From Paraglaciecola polaris LMG 21857 (GTDB taxonomy: Bacteria; Pseudomonadota; Gammaproteobacteria; Enterobacterales; Alteromonadaceae): a DNA stretch of 64,000 nucleotides. The position numbers and the translations under genes are program-made. Shown here in pieces: positions 25,982-34,970 of the stretch (positions within the stretch are counted from its first letter, which is position 1; every line of letters starts with the position of its first letter). The notes beneath the pieces are model-generated. The model made no database searches, was not told where the DNA came from, and worked only from the letters and a program-made list of their open reading frames with translations. The DNA is taken from the NCBI RefSeq assembly GCF_000315055.1, contig NZ_BAER01000124.1:19768-83767 (forward strand), written 5' to 3'.

Positions 25982-27274
25982 CTAATTAACCTCCTTCACG
26001 TGGCGTAACTTAGCCACCTTACGGGCCAATAATAACGCGCACAAACAGCCGATAAACATAATGCCGGCGACAAACAAAAAATAATATGCAAAACCGTTTT
26101 GCTCTGCATCAAGCATGCGTCCAGCAATCGATGCAAAGAAAATATCAGGCGTGAAACCCAATACCGAAATAATTCCTACTGCTGTACCTGTGGCGCCCAT
26201 GCGGATCTGGCTTTCATCAACCAGCGAAAAGTAAATGCCACGTAAAGCAAACACCGCAAAAAAGGTAAATAGCAGCATAGCGAAAAGCAATGTCAAAGCT
26301 GAGTTGATGTGGGTTAACCAAGCAATGCCTGCAAATACCAATCCAAGCAAACCAAATAGCAGATAGGTCATTCGGCTCGTTCGTAATCGATCCGCTAATA
26401 TTCCTGCGGCAAGTGCGGCAACCGGTCGCATATAACTAGAGAAGGTAATAAATTGCGCGCCTTCAACTTGTGACCAATCAAATGCCTGAACCACGAATAA
26501 ACTGTAATTATCCAATGCCTTGTAACCACAATAGGCACAAATCACCACACCACCTTGCAACCATACCAATGGATTAGCCAGCGTTGTACGTAAGGTTCCC
26601 CAAGAAGAACCACCGGCCGACTGCGCATCAAGCTCCTGTGATCCCGGGCGCTGGGCACTAACAAAAAACCAGGTCAGCCCAGCAGCGATAATGGTGAGCA
26701 AGGTATAATAAATGATCAGCAATCTAATCGCTCTGAAGGCCTCGTCGCTGCTGGTAAAGTCACCTTGGGGATTAAACGTGCCTTGACTCAGAAGTAGTAT
26801 TCCCACACTAGCGAATAGACTAGCCGCCAGCCCACGCCCTCCATCTAACAAACCAAACGCAAAGCCTTGTCGATTAGGCGCAGCGGATAATCGCGTTGCT
26901 TTTATCATCGCCGCCCAGAAAACCAATACTGTGGTAGCGCCCCAATAGCCAAATAACAAGGTGAGGCCCAAATGAGTCGGTCCACTCAGTAAATACAGTC
27001 CGCCTGCGGCGGTTGTCAGCAAGGAATAGCTCATCAAGCGGTTAGGCGCATACCTATCGGCAATCAAGCCCCCAGGGAAATAAGACAACATAGCAACAAC
27101 GCCATAAACCGCAAAAATATCGCCTAACTGGGTGTTCGTTAGCTCAAAAGCTTGCAAGAAAGTTGGCCTAAAAAAGCGCGCCAAATGAAATGGTAAGGCA
27201 AAAATCAGCTCCCCCGCCAAAATAATAATCAGTATATGGCCAAACACTGATGTCACTTTGCTCTCACGAGTCAT
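25982..27274 (-). CDS. Major facilitator superfamily transporter, substrate unknown
   Basis: A 430-residue protein with about 12 hydrophobic spans. The loop between spans 2 and 3 reads GGLIADRYAPNRLM, the MFS motif, and the second half repeats it weakly as GILADRLRTSRM. A central cytoplasmic loop at about 210-225 separates the two six-span halves. The family looks like the sugar/organic-acid type MFS seen near glpT-like genes, but no neighbour gives a substrate. It is transcribed in the same direction as glpT with a 157-bp gap, so the two may be separate units. Confidence 0.8.
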   Translation of the reverse strand: MTRESKVTSVFGHILIIILAGELIFALPFHLARFFRPTFLQAFELTNTQLGDIFAVYGVVAMLSYFPGGLIADRYAPNRLMSYSLLTTAAGGLYLLSGPTHLGLTLLFGYWGATTVLVFWAAMIKATRLSAAPNRQGFAFGLLDGGRGLAASLFASVGILLLSQGTFNPQGDFTSSDEAFRAIRLLIIYYTLLTIIAAGLTWFFVSAQRPGSQELDAQSAGGSSWGTLRTTLANPLVWLQGGVVICAYCGYKALDNYSLFVVQAFDWSQVEGAQFITFSSYMRPVAALAAGILADRLRTSRMTYLLFGLLGLVFAGIAWLTHINSALTLLFAMLLFTFFAVFALRGIYFSLVDESQIRMGATGTAVGIISVLGFTPDIFFASIAGRMLDAEQNGFAYYFLFVAGIMFIGCLCALLLARKVAKLRHVKEVN

Positions 27275-27542
27275 AGGCAGCCCAAAAAATATCGATTAAA
27301 TGTAAATAGAGTTCATTTTTTTGTCAATTCTGTCAAGGAGAAGCCTCAGTAAAGGGAGATTCAGCATACAAATATATCACTCATTATGGGTAACTTAGTT
27401 GAGGCAAATACCCACACAAGGTAAACTGCGCGGCAAATTCCAACCTTCATTTAATCAACCAATCTTTTTGATTTATGCTAGTGCTGTACGCTGCTCTTAA
27501 AGATCAAAAAATGTCGCTGTAAATAGCCAATATTGGATCTCT

Positions 27543-29939
27543 ATGCAACACACACACACCAGATGGATCAAGATATTCATCGCCGTCATATTATTATCTT
27601 CAGGCTGCGCAACCATAGCAAACTTAGATTTAAACAAGCTATACGGTCACGAAAGTTCAGAAAACCGTGCTCCCGCTACCGCGGCACAAGCAACAATTGG
27701 TAGCCCTGCGACGGTATTTTATGAAAACAAAGTCGCCCCTATTATCGAAGGACGCTGCGTTGTTTGCCACGCTTGCTACGATGCACCATGCCAGCTCAAG
27801 ATGAGCTCTGCCGAAGGGATCGACAGAGGCGCTAATAAAGAAAAGGTCTACCACGGCTCACGTATTCTTGCTGCGACCCCAAATCGTTTATTCATAGATG
27901 CATTGGACTCCCCTGAATGGCGTGAACGTGGCTTTTACACAATATTAAATGAACGAGAGCAGTCCCCGCGCGCCAATACACAAGCATCTGTGCTGGCACA
28001 AATGTTGACTCTAAAACAACAACACCCTTTACCAGACACCAAATTATTAGATGAACGGTTCGATGTGACGGTGGACCGCAGTCAACAATGTCCAACCGTG
28101 CAAGAATTTAGCGGCTATGCCAAGAGCCAAGCGTTTGGCGGTATGCCCTATGCGCTACCTGAACTGACAGATAATGAGCACAATACATTAATGAGCTGGC
28201 TAGAAAGCGGTGCCTATATGCCGGCCCACACTCCCATTTCTGAGCCCCTGCAACACGCGGTCAATGAACTCGAGGCATTTTTAAATGACGACAGCCTAAA
28301 AATGCAATTAAGTGCTCGTTATATTTATGAGCACCTCTTTAGTACTCATTTGTATTTTAGTGAACTGAGCGATCTAAATCATCAACCACAGTTTTTCAAT
28401 GTGGTGCGCTCAACTACTCCCTCAGGACAACCTATAGACGTTATCGCCAGTCGACGCCCATTTGATGCCCCAGGTGTCGAGCGAGTCTACTACCGTTTAC
28501 AGCCCGTGATGTCGACGATCGTCAATAAAACCCATCAACCCTATGCTATTCACAAACAGCTCACGGACAAATGGCAAAAATGGTTTGTCGACGCTAACTA
28601 TGAGGTCACTGAATTACCCAGCTATAAACCTGCCATAGCGGCGAATCCACTGACTGCATTTGCCCAGTTACCCGTGAATGCCCGTTATCGCTTTATGCTT
28701 GAGCGCGCTCAAAATACCATTATGGGTTATATAAAAGGCCCGGTTTGTCGCGGCCAAGTCGCGTTGAACGTTATCAATGATCGTTTCTGGGTATATTTTG
28801 TTAAGCCTGAAGTGGCAAACTCCCCCCAAGTAAATGATTTCTATTTGTCGCAACAAGATAATCTGCGCCTGCCTGCGGAACAAGAAAGCTCCGTACTAGC
28901 GGTGACGTGGCTTGAATACGCGTCGCGCCAAGGTGACTATATGCGCGCTAGAAATAAATTTATGCGTACCACATTGGAAGATGGGCAACATTTCATCCCG
29001 CAAGATATCTGGAACGGCGATGGTGAAAATGACAATGCGACCCTAACGGTTTTTCGTCATTTCGACAATGCAACTGTGATAAAAGGCTTAGTGGGTAAAC
29101 CGCCGAAAACCGCTTGGGTCATCGATTATGCCTTACTCGAACGAATTCATTATCTATTGGTCGCCGGTTTCGATGTGTACGGTAATTATGGCCATCAACT
29201 ACTAACGCGTTTGTATATGGACTTTCTACGTATGGAAGGAGAGTCTAACTTTTTAGCCTTTTTACCGCCGCAAAGTCGTCGTGAAGAATTGGCATCTTGG
29301 TATCAAAAAGCCAGTCCTGAATTGACTCAGTTCGTTGAAGGAAAAATCAATCCATTCGATCAACCTACAGGCATAGAGTTTACCACCGAGCATCACAAAC
29401 AAGAGCTATACGCTATTTTTGCTGAGCATGTAAAAAAGGTTCAACCCCGTCGATTTAGGCTGCAAGACAGTGAACTAGGTAGAAACAGCAAAGCACTATT
29501 AGGGCAACTCGCGAATATAAAGGGCATCAGTGCTTCCATTCTGCCAGAACTAAGCATGATCATGGTTGAACCACAAGATAGCGATAACCCGGAGATATTC
29601 ACGCTGGTACGCAACAGTGCCCATTACAATGTGAATAGTTTGTTTTCTGAAGACGCCAATCGCGACCATCAAAATGATGACGTGACATTGGTGCACGGCT
29701 TACTCGGTAGTTACCCCGATGTATTTTGGCGGGTAAAAGAAGCTGACCTAGCAAAGCTGGTCGCTAAAGCGCAGCAAATTAAAACGGAACAAGACTACGC
29801 CGCATTTCTAGATTTATTTGCCGTGCGCCGCACCACAAAAGACTTCTGGGAGTTCAGCGACAAACTTAACCAAACCTTTATGCAACACAATCCTATTGAG
29901 GGCGGTTTGTTGGATTATAATCGATTGGAAAATCGTTAA
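27543..29939 (+). CDS. cti: Fatty acid cis/trans isomerase (Cti), periplasmic c-type cytochrome
   Basis: This 798-residue enzyme converts cis-unsaturated acyl chains of membrane phospholipids to trans, stiffening the membrane under solvent or heat stress. It has an N-terminal export signal (FIAVILLSSGC) and the heme-binding motif CVVCH at residues 72-76, embedded in a CHACYDAPCQL block that is typical of Cti. The remainder shows the long conserved body (GRNSKALLGQ, GLLGSYPDVFW). The length fits Pseudomonas and Vibrio Cti. It is a single gene, divergent from the upstream MFS gene. Confidence 0.92.
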   Translation: MQHTHTRWIKIFIAVILLSSGCATIANLDLNKLYGHESSENRAPATAAQATIGSPATVFYENKVAPIIEGRCVVCHACYDAPCQLKMSSAEGIDRGANKEKVYHGSRILAATPNRLFIDALDSPEWRERGFYTILNEREQSPRANTQASVLAQMLTLKQQHPLPDTKLLDERFDVTVDRSQQCPTVQEFSGYAKSQAFGGMPYALPELTDNEHNTLMSWLESGAYMPAHTPISEPLQHAVNELEAFLNDDSLKMQLSARYIYEHLFSTHLYFSELSDLNHQPQFFNVVRSTTPSGQPIDVIASRRPFDAPGVERVYYRLQPVMSTIVNKTHQPYAIHKQLTDKWQKWFVDANYEVTELPSYKPAIAANPLTAFAQLPVNARYRFMLERAQNTIMGYIKGPVCRGQVALNVINDRFWVYFVKPEVANSPQVNDFYLSQQDNLRLPAEQESSVLAVTWLEYASRQGDYMRARNKFMRTTLEDGQHFIPQDIWNGDGENDNATLTVFRHFDNATVIKGLVGKPPKTAWVIDYALLERIHYLLVAGFDVYGNYGHQLLTRLYMDFLRMEGESNFLAFLPPQSRREELASWYQKASPELTQFVEGKINPFDQPTGIEFTTEHHKQELYAIFAEHVKKVQPRRFRLQDSELGRNSKALLGQLANIKGISASILPELSMIMVEPQDSDNPEIFTLVRNSAHYNVNSLFSEDANRDHQNDDVTLVHGLLGSYPDVFWRVKEADLAKLVAKAQQIKTEQDYAAFLDLFAVRRTTKDFWEFSDKLNQTFMQHNPIEGGLLDYNRLENR

Positions 29940-29948
29940 CTCAGCTAG

Positions 29949-29988
29949 GAAAAAGCATTTACGGTTGCGATAATACAGCCGTAAATGC
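29949..29988 (-). terminator. Terminator after the PEP-CTERM gene
   Basis: Arms GCATTTACGG (29955-29964) and CCGTAAATGC (29979-29988) form a 10-bp stem. In the minus direction the stem is followed by a T run (A at 29951-29954 and just before). It lies between cti and the PEP-CTERM gene that ends at 30021, and can serve the latter. Confidence 0.75.
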
Positions 29989-30020
29989 CACTATAGATAA
30001 CATAGAGTCACGTTAACTGA

Positions 30021-30821
30021 TTACGTTTTACGGCGACGCAAAGCCAACAAACCAAACGCAAACATGCCCGCAAACAGAGACACAAGAGTCGATGGTGTAG
30101 GCACAGGTACATCCCCGACTATGATATCAATCGAACTTCTGGCGAACTCAGTACCATTGGCATCAAATACCAATAGATTGTAGGTAAACATTCCTTCAGT
30201 CCCGGCATCTAACGCACCTGAAAATCCAAAACCACGGTTCTGAGAATTTTGTGCGACGCTGTAATCACCATAAACCGCAGCATAATTATCAGGGTCTTCA
30301 ATACCGTCCCCATTCCCCGTCGAGCGGTCGCCAAGGGAATTATCGTCTTTCAGAGTAATCATATCGACACTATTAAAATTAGTGCCTGCGGTTGGGTCTA
30401 AATCGAACTCAAATAGGTAGGTGAAGTCATCTAATGTGGCGCCAGATGGATTGGCAAAAGCATCAACGTTTACCGCATATTCGAAATTAAAGACCGAACG
30501 ATTTGCGGGGATCGAGCTTAAACTAGGATCAAAGGTATAAGTTCGGTTTCCATCGTAATTAAAGACATTTTCTGGTCTCTCGATTGCGTTAAAACGCAAC
30601 TTACCGCGCAGGGCTACTTCCACGCCATTAACTGTTTCACCGGTCCATGAGCCGTTTGCATTACCATCACCAAAGATCACATCAGGCGTGATATTGCCCG
30701 TGCCATTTATTGGCGTTGCTAACACATTAAAAGACAAACTCAGTGCTGTCGTTAAGCTAAGTATTTTGACCATTTTGTTAGCCAACATAGCCGTCGATTT
30801 TATGCTGTTTTTTCTCTGCAT
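30021..30821 (-). CDS. PEP-CTERM sorting-domain protein
   Basis: A 266-residue exported protein with an N-terminal signal peptide (ending near FNVLA) and a C-terminal sorting signal of about 27 residues: VPTPSTLVSL, a hydrophobic span, then RRRK. The motif reads VP-T-P where most proteins have VP-E-P. The middle is beta-rich and acidic, without cysteines, and I do not recognise its fold. An exosortase is expected to cut after the motif and release or anchor the protein at the surface, often in exopolysaccharide. The ATG has AGAGGA at good spacing. A sigma-54-like promoter lies upstream, and PrsK/PrsR are encoded about 8 kb away. Confidence 0.87.
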   Translation of the reverse strand: MQRKNSIKSTAMLANKMVKILSLTTALSLSFNVLATPINGTGNITPDVIFGDGNANGSWTGETVNGVEVALRGKLRFNAIERPENVFNYDGNRTYTFDPSLSSIPANRSVFNFEYAVNVDAFANPSGATLDDFTYLFEFDLDPTAGTNFNSVDMITLKDDNSLGDRSTGNGDGIEDPDNYAAVYGDYSVAQNSQNRGFGFSGALDAGTEGMFTYNLLVFDANGTEFARSSIDIIVGDVPVPTPSTLVSLFAGMFAFGLLALRRRKT

Positions 30822-30855
30822 GTGACATTCCTCTTTATGAAATCACAGCTTGTAC

Positions 30856-30871
30856 AGCAAGAAAAACACCA
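30856..30871 (-). promoter_or_regulatory. Sigma-54-like -24/-12 promoter of the PEP-CTERM gene
   Basis: Read on the minus strand this is TGGTGTTTTTCTTGCT. It has the GG of the -24 element and the TTGCT of the -12 element with the GG-N10-GC spacing required by sigma-54. The -24 box keeps only TGG of the TGGCAC consensus, so the match is partial. It lies about 35-50 bp before the start codon, which is the right place. PrsR is a GAFTGA-type activator and would use such a promoter. Confidence 0.55.
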
Positions 30872-30931
30872 CATTGAAAAATACCAAAGTATCAATAAGT
30901 TATATATTTCACAATTAGAGTAGCCAGTGAA

Positions 30932-30967
30932 TTGTAAATTAAGTTGACATTTTTTTAACATTTACAA
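30932..30967. promoter_or_regulatory. Inverted repeat upstream of the sigma-54-like promoter
   Basis: TTGTAAAT (30932-30939) and ATTTACAA (30960-30967) are inverted copies separated by 20 bp. They lie about 60-110 bp upstream of the -24 element, the usual range for enhancer sites of sigma-54 activators. They are candidate PrsR sites, but the region is AT-rich, so chance is possible. Confidence 0.35.
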
Positions 30968-31051
30968 CTACAAATCCTCAACATACTAGTGAAAGTGCAC
31001 TGACAATGAGATTTCAGCATTAGACCAAAGTCTAAAGGTGAGTATTCAACA

Positions 31052-31309
31052 TTATGGGTTTGCTAACACGTCTTCACGCTCTTGGTCATAATCTTCGTAA
31101 CGTTTGGCTTCGATACCTTGACACGCTTTAAATTGCACATCAGTCAGTGCATCATGCTCACATTCACTTTTTTGATAGGACTGCCCTACCTGATAAAGTT
31201 GCTTATTGGTGCACCCAACAAGGGTCAACAACAGTGCCCCAACCAATATGAAATCGACCCTCAATTTGCGTGTCGCAGCGGGTATCACAACGCTTTTTGT
31301 CTTCAACAT
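31052..31309 (-). CDS. Small lipoprotein, function unknown
   Basis: An 85-residue protein with a lipoprotein signal (LTLVGC, cysteine at about residue 33) and a short hydrophilic body with two cysteines (KSECEHDALT and FKACQGIEA) that could form a disulfide. It is acidic at its C-terminus. AGGGAA lies upstream of the ATG. The size and the lipobox make it likely to be real. I do not recognise a family. It stands between the PEP-CTERM gene and a LysR regulator, all on the minus strand. Confidence 0.7.
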   Translation of the reverse strand: MLKTKSVVIPAATRKLRVDFILVGALLLTLVGCTNKQLYQVGQSYQKSECEHDALTDVQFKACQGIEAKRYEDYDQEREDVLANP

Positions 31310-31384
31310 GAATCAATATTCCCTAACATAATAAGCACATTATAGTTTAATTGGCTCCGGCTACATATCAAAGCGAATGCTCCA

Positions 31385-32290
31385 TCAACTTGTTGCTTGT
31401 TGCACCTTGTGTACATCGTCTTGCCAACGCAGCGCAAGAAAATCAATAAAAGCCCGCACGACGTTTTGCTGATGATCACGGGATAAATACACAGCCCATA
31501 AATTATGACCCGGGGCGTAATAATTGGGCAAAACCTGACAAAGTTCATTGCTGAGCAAATAGCGGTTAGCTAAATCGCATGGCAGGTTGGCTACGCCCAG
31601 GCCACGCAGTGCAGCCTTCAGCACCACCCCCATTTCATTAGCTTGTATATTGCCTTTCACCGTAATTTTCTCGTCGCTGGTAGCCGATACTATACGCCAC
31701 TGCGCACTGTTGCTATGAACAAGGCAGTTATGCGCGAGTAAATCACTGGGCTGTTCCAGCGAGGCGTGTTGGTGAATATAGGCAGGTGAGGCACACAACA
31801 CGTTATCAATGTGCATCAGTCGCCGGGCAATCAATTGTTGATGAGGCTGGTCAATATAGCGTAAGGCAATATCCACCCGCTCATCAACCAATTGGGATAA
31901 TCCATCGGACAACACCATTTGGATCTGCGTTTTTGGGTGCACGGCGACAAACTGTTCGATAGCATCAAATAACAGATGCTGACCTAACCCAATAGGCGTA
32001 GCCACACGAATGGAGCCAACTAATTCATGATTATGGCTATGGGCTCGGCTTTCAAGCTCAGATACTGAGCTGAGAATATGCTGGGCAAACTCAAGTGCTT
32101 CTTCACCTTGCAGAGTTAGACTGACTTTACGTGTCGTACGATGAAATAATCGCAGTGCCAACCATTGCTCGATGTCTTGCACGTGCCGAGTGACCTGTAA
32201 ACGACTTAACCCTATATGTTCAGCGGCTTTGGTAAAGCTGCCGCAGCGTGCCACTTCGACAAAGCTTTGCAGCGATGTGATCCTATCCAT
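31385..32290 (-). CDS. LysR-family transcriptional regulator
   Basis: A LysR regulator of 301 residues from the chosen start. The N-terminal helix-turn-helix (LQSFVEVARCGSFTKAAEHIGLSRLQVTRHVQDIE) is followed by a LysR effector domain. The ATG at 32290 has AGGA 5 nt upstream, and family members begin at MDRI-type starts, so I prefer it over the one at 32311. It is divergent from the SDR gene at 32406, with about 115 bp between the two starts. That is the standard layout for a LysR protein that controls its neighbour. The subgroup resembles regulators of quinone or aldehyde stress, but the ligand is unknown. Confidence 0.9.
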   Translation of the reverse strand: MDRITSLQSFVEVARCGSFTKAAEHIGLSRLQVTRHVQDIEQWLALRLFHRTTRKVSLTLQGEEALEFAQHILSSVSELESRAHSHNHELVGSIRVATPIGLGQHLLFDAIEQFVAVHPKTQIQMVLSDGLSQLVDERVDIALRYIDQPHQQLIARRLMHIDNVLCASPAYIHQHASLEQPSDLLAHNCLVHSNSAQWRIVSATSDEKITVKGNIQANEMGVVLKAALRGLGVANLPCDLANRYLLSNELCQVLPNYYAPGHNLWAVYLSRDHQQNVVRAFIDFLALRWQDDVHKVQQATS

Positions 32291-32405
32291 TAGCATCCTA
32301 AATTGAAACAATATGAATCATAAATGTGTATTTATCATCAATATGAGCACAAGTAAACTGGCTTCACTTACTTAACTCAACCCTTAAACGAAACGGAATA
32401 TCATT

Positions 32406-33038
32406 ATGAAAATTGCAATTTTAGGCGCAACAGGCTGGATCGGCAGCACCATTACAGCAGAAGCGAAAGCCCGAGGACACGAGGTTATCGCTATCGTTCG
32501 TGACCCAGCGAAAATAACAGCTGAAGGCATTAGTTCGCGCAAATTTGATTTAAACAGCAGTGCAAGCTTTGCTGATGCGGCCAAAGGCGCTGACGTTGTT
32601 ATCGCAGCAATTGGCGCCCGAGCTAACGGTGAGCATGCATTAGTAGCAAAAACTGCAGAACGGTTATTGACCTCATTAGCAGGCACTGAGCAACGTTTAT
32701 TATGGGTCGGCGGTGCAGGCAGTTTAGAAGTTGCGCCAGGTATGGTTTTAGTGTCGTCCCCTGATTTCCCTGCAGATTACAAAGATGAAGCCCTCGCTCA
32801 AGGTGAAGCTCTAGCTGTGTTTCGAGAAACAAAACATGCTACCCAATGGACATTTATCAGCCCAGCGGCACAAATTTATCCCGGTCCGAGTGAAGATGCA
32901 TTTCGCATAGGTGGAGACACCTTTTTCACTAACAGTGATGGTGAGAGTAAAATATCAGTAACTGATTACGCCAAAGCGATGCTTGATGAAGCTGAAAATG
33001 CTGCTCACGTTAACCAACGTATCAGCGTTGCATATTAA
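32406..33038 (+). CDS. NAD(P)-binding SDR/NmrA-type oxidoreductase-like protein
   Basis: A 210-residue Rossmann-fold protein. The nucleotide-binding motif GATGWIG is at residues 7-13, followed by AIVRDPAKI and the VVIAAIGAR strand. It belongs to the atypical SDR group that includes YwnB/YhfK-type proteins, which lack the classic YxxxK catalytic pair and may act as reductases or as NADPH-sensing proteins. The divergent LysR gene is the likely regulator. The substrate is not known. Confidence 0.88.
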   Translation: MKIAILGATGWIGSTITAEAKARGHEVIAIVRDPAKITAEGISSRKFDLNSSASFADAAKGADVVIAAIGARANGEHALVAKTAERLLTSLAGTEQRLLWVGGAGSLEVAPGMVLVSSPDFPADYKDEALAQGEALAVFRETKHATQWTFISPAAQIYPGPSEDAFRIGGDTFFTNSDGESKISVTDYAKAMLDEAENAAHVNQRISVAY

Positions 33039-33098
33039 GCTTAAATCTGCATTTACTCGAGAGCGCATCCATTCGTGCAGTACAAAGTAAAAGCATGC

Positions 33099-33144
33099 GC
33101 TAGACCGCAGCTCAGCACCAATAGGTGTTAAGCTGTTGGCTAGC
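33099..33144. other. Imperfect 21-bp hairpin between convergent genes
   Basis: Arms at 33099-33119 and 33124-33144, around a 4-nt loop (AATA), pair at 16 of 21 positions plus two G:T pairs on the plus strand. It lies between the SDR gene and a convergent LysR gene, so it could end transcription from either side. No T run follows, so it may also be a degraded repeat element. Confidence 0.5.
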
Positions 33145-33149
33145 AATAT

Positions 33150-34085
33150 TCAATCAATCTCCGTTATTTGCTCATTTTGCTCATAGCGCACTAAGTAGTC
33201 TTTAATTTTAGCTTGTAGAAAATCCCTAAGCCTGAGTACCACAGGGGTAATTTGCCGTCTGTCGGCATACATCATATACAGTGGCAACGGATCGCTACGC
33301 CAATCATCGCATAAGACCACCAGCTTTTTATGACTTAAATCGGCCAATACATCCAAACGTGAGCGATAAGCGATGCCATAGCCATCTAGAGTCCAGCGAC
33401 GCACGGCGTCAGCATCATTTGCTACCCGATGACAGCTAACTTTAATTTTATGTTCACGGCCTTGATGGTAAAAAAGCCAATGATCAAACACACGCTCATG
33501 GCGAATAAAACTAATGCACTTGTGCTCGGCTAACGCATAGGGCGTGGTAATTAAACCGAACTTTGCGATGTAAGCGGGCGAGGCACACAACACCCGTCGA
33601 TTAGCGGTATAAAGTGGTGATGCCACCAAGCCCGAATCCTCTGGTACACCGTAGCGAAAGGCGAGGTCGATATTTTGCCGATATACGTCGCTCAGCTCAT
33701 CCGTTAAAAATAAACTCACACTGACATCGGGATAATTATCCATAAACTCGTTTAGCCAAGGCATAACCGTGTTGCGCCCTAAGTCTGAGGGCATAGACAC
33801 TTGCAACTTGCCGCTTATGTTCTGCGTCGAATGTTGAATAATTTGTACGCTTTTATCGAGTAATTCAATTGCTTGTTGCGCGTGGGTTAAAAACTGCTCG
33901 CCGGCGGTAGTCAAGCGTAAACTGCGGGTAGATCGTATGATCAACGTCCCACCGACTTCTTGTTCCAAGCGTTTTAGAGACGCACTTAACGCGGCGGGGG
34001 TTTGGCCATTTTCCCGAGCGGCACGAGAGATGCTGCCATGACGTATGACCTTTAAAAAACTACGAATATCTTGCAAAGATTTCAT
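33150..34085 (-). CDS. LysR-family transcriptional regulator
   Basis: A LysR protein of 311 residues from the ATG at 34085; the frame is open from a TTG at 34106 but the ATG fits family starts (MKSLQDIRSFLKVIRHGS). The helix-turn-helix SISRAARENGQTPAALSASLKRLE is followed by an effector-binding domain of the CrgA/AaeR-like group (FRYGVPEDSGLVASPL). It has no divergent partner: the upstream gene is a lipoprotein in the same direction with its own terminator. Its targets are unknown. Confidence 0.88.
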   Translation of the reverse strand: MKSLQDIRSFLKVIRHGSISRAARENGQTPAALSASLKRLEQEVGGTLIIRSTRSLRLTTAGEQFLTHAQQAIELLDKSVQIIQHSTQNISGKLQVSMPSDLGRNTVMPWLNEFMDNYPDVSVSLFLTDELSDVYRQNIDLAFRYGVPEDSGLVASPLYTANRRVLCASPAYIAKFGLITTPYALAEHKCISFIRHERVFDHWLFYHQGREHKIKVSCHRVANDADAVRRWTLDGYGIAYRSRLDVLADLSHKKLVVLCDDWRSDPLPLYMMYADRRQITPVVLRLRDFLQAKIKDYLVRYEQNEQITEID

Positions 34086-34180
34086 ATTTAACTCGAGCAC
34101 TTTCAAATTTATTTATCAAGTGAAGCACTTTTTTACTTATTTATAAAATACTTCTTGATAAATTGCCTTTTTAAGTGCAA

Positions 34181-34210
34181 AAAATGCCAGTCTTTCGAAT
34201 GACTGGCATT
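34181..34210 (-). terminator. Terminator after the 34.3-34.8 kb lipoprotein gene
   Basis: AATGCCAGTC (34183-34192) and GACTGGCATT (34201-34210) form a perfect 10-bp stem with an 8-nt loop. In the minus direction a T run follows (A at 34179-34184). It lies between the lipoprotein stop at 34286 and the LysR start at 34085. Confidence 0.85.
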
Positions 34211-34285
34211 AGCCTTGACTGCTTACATAAAGCGTACTAGCGGTCAGTATTTAGCTTACTTGCGCATACACCAAAGGCCTACTGA

Positions 34286-34804
34286 CTACTCTTTTTGTGG
34301 CGTCAAGTTTTCGCTCACTTGCAGTGCATCAAAGCTAGATCCTTTGTCAGGGCGGGCGCCTTTGCCCATTTCAATATTCAGCGTGCTTTCTATTTCACTT
34401 TGCTCTGAACCACCAATAAACACACCTGTTTCAAATTGGTTGCTTGGGAATTGTGAGGTGCGGCAGGTTAACACCCCGCAATCCGTCACCGTGGCATAAC
34501 GGCGACTAAACCCGACTTGAGGGCTGAGTTGCACATTTTCTTTGTCTACCAAGGTTTCTCTATCCGTCACCAAAAACCAATCGTAACCTTGCGCGAGCGT
34601 AAGCTCTGCGGCACGTAACATGGCGTAATCCATTGCTTTGCCTTTATCGGTGCCACGCGCTTTAAACTGAACTCGGTATTGGGTATCACTGTATTTACTT
34701 TCGGTATAGCCGAAACCGCCTTTTGTGGCCTCACGGTAATCAGGTTGGCTAGCACAGCCAGCCAATAGCATCGTCGTTAGTATCAGGATCAGTTTACTTT
34801 TCAT
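34286..34804 (-). CDS. CC0125/CC1285-type lipoprotein
   Basis: A 172-residue lipoprotein from the ATG at 34804, which has AAGGAG upstream; the frame is open to 34831. The lipobox is LLAGC (Cys about 17). The body has KGGFGYTESKYSDTQYRVQFKARG and a helix MDYAMLRAAELTLAQGYDWFLV, typical of this small family of unknown function that is found across proteobacteria. The C-terminus includes a CGVLTC pair that may form a disulfide. Single gene with its own terminator. Confidence 0.83.
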   Translation of the reverse strand: MKSKLILILTTMLLAGCASQPDYREATKGGFGYTESKYSDTQYRVQFKARGTDKGKAMDYAMLRAAELTLAQGYDWFLVTDRETLVDKENVQLSPQVGFSRRYATVTDCGVLTCRTSQFPSNQFETGVFIGGSEQSEIESTLNIEMGKGARPDKGSSFDALQVSENLTPQKE

Positions 34805-34970
34805 TTTTACTCCTTGTGCGGCATATGACATGTGCCCGCTTTTATTATAAGTGACTAAACGATAATAAATTCAGCTACCGCATTATCGCTCAATGTTAAT
34901 GTATCTTATCCTTTATTTCCCCACCTTAGTCATTTAGCGACTGCAATATAGAAATTTAAGTTGAATTCAG

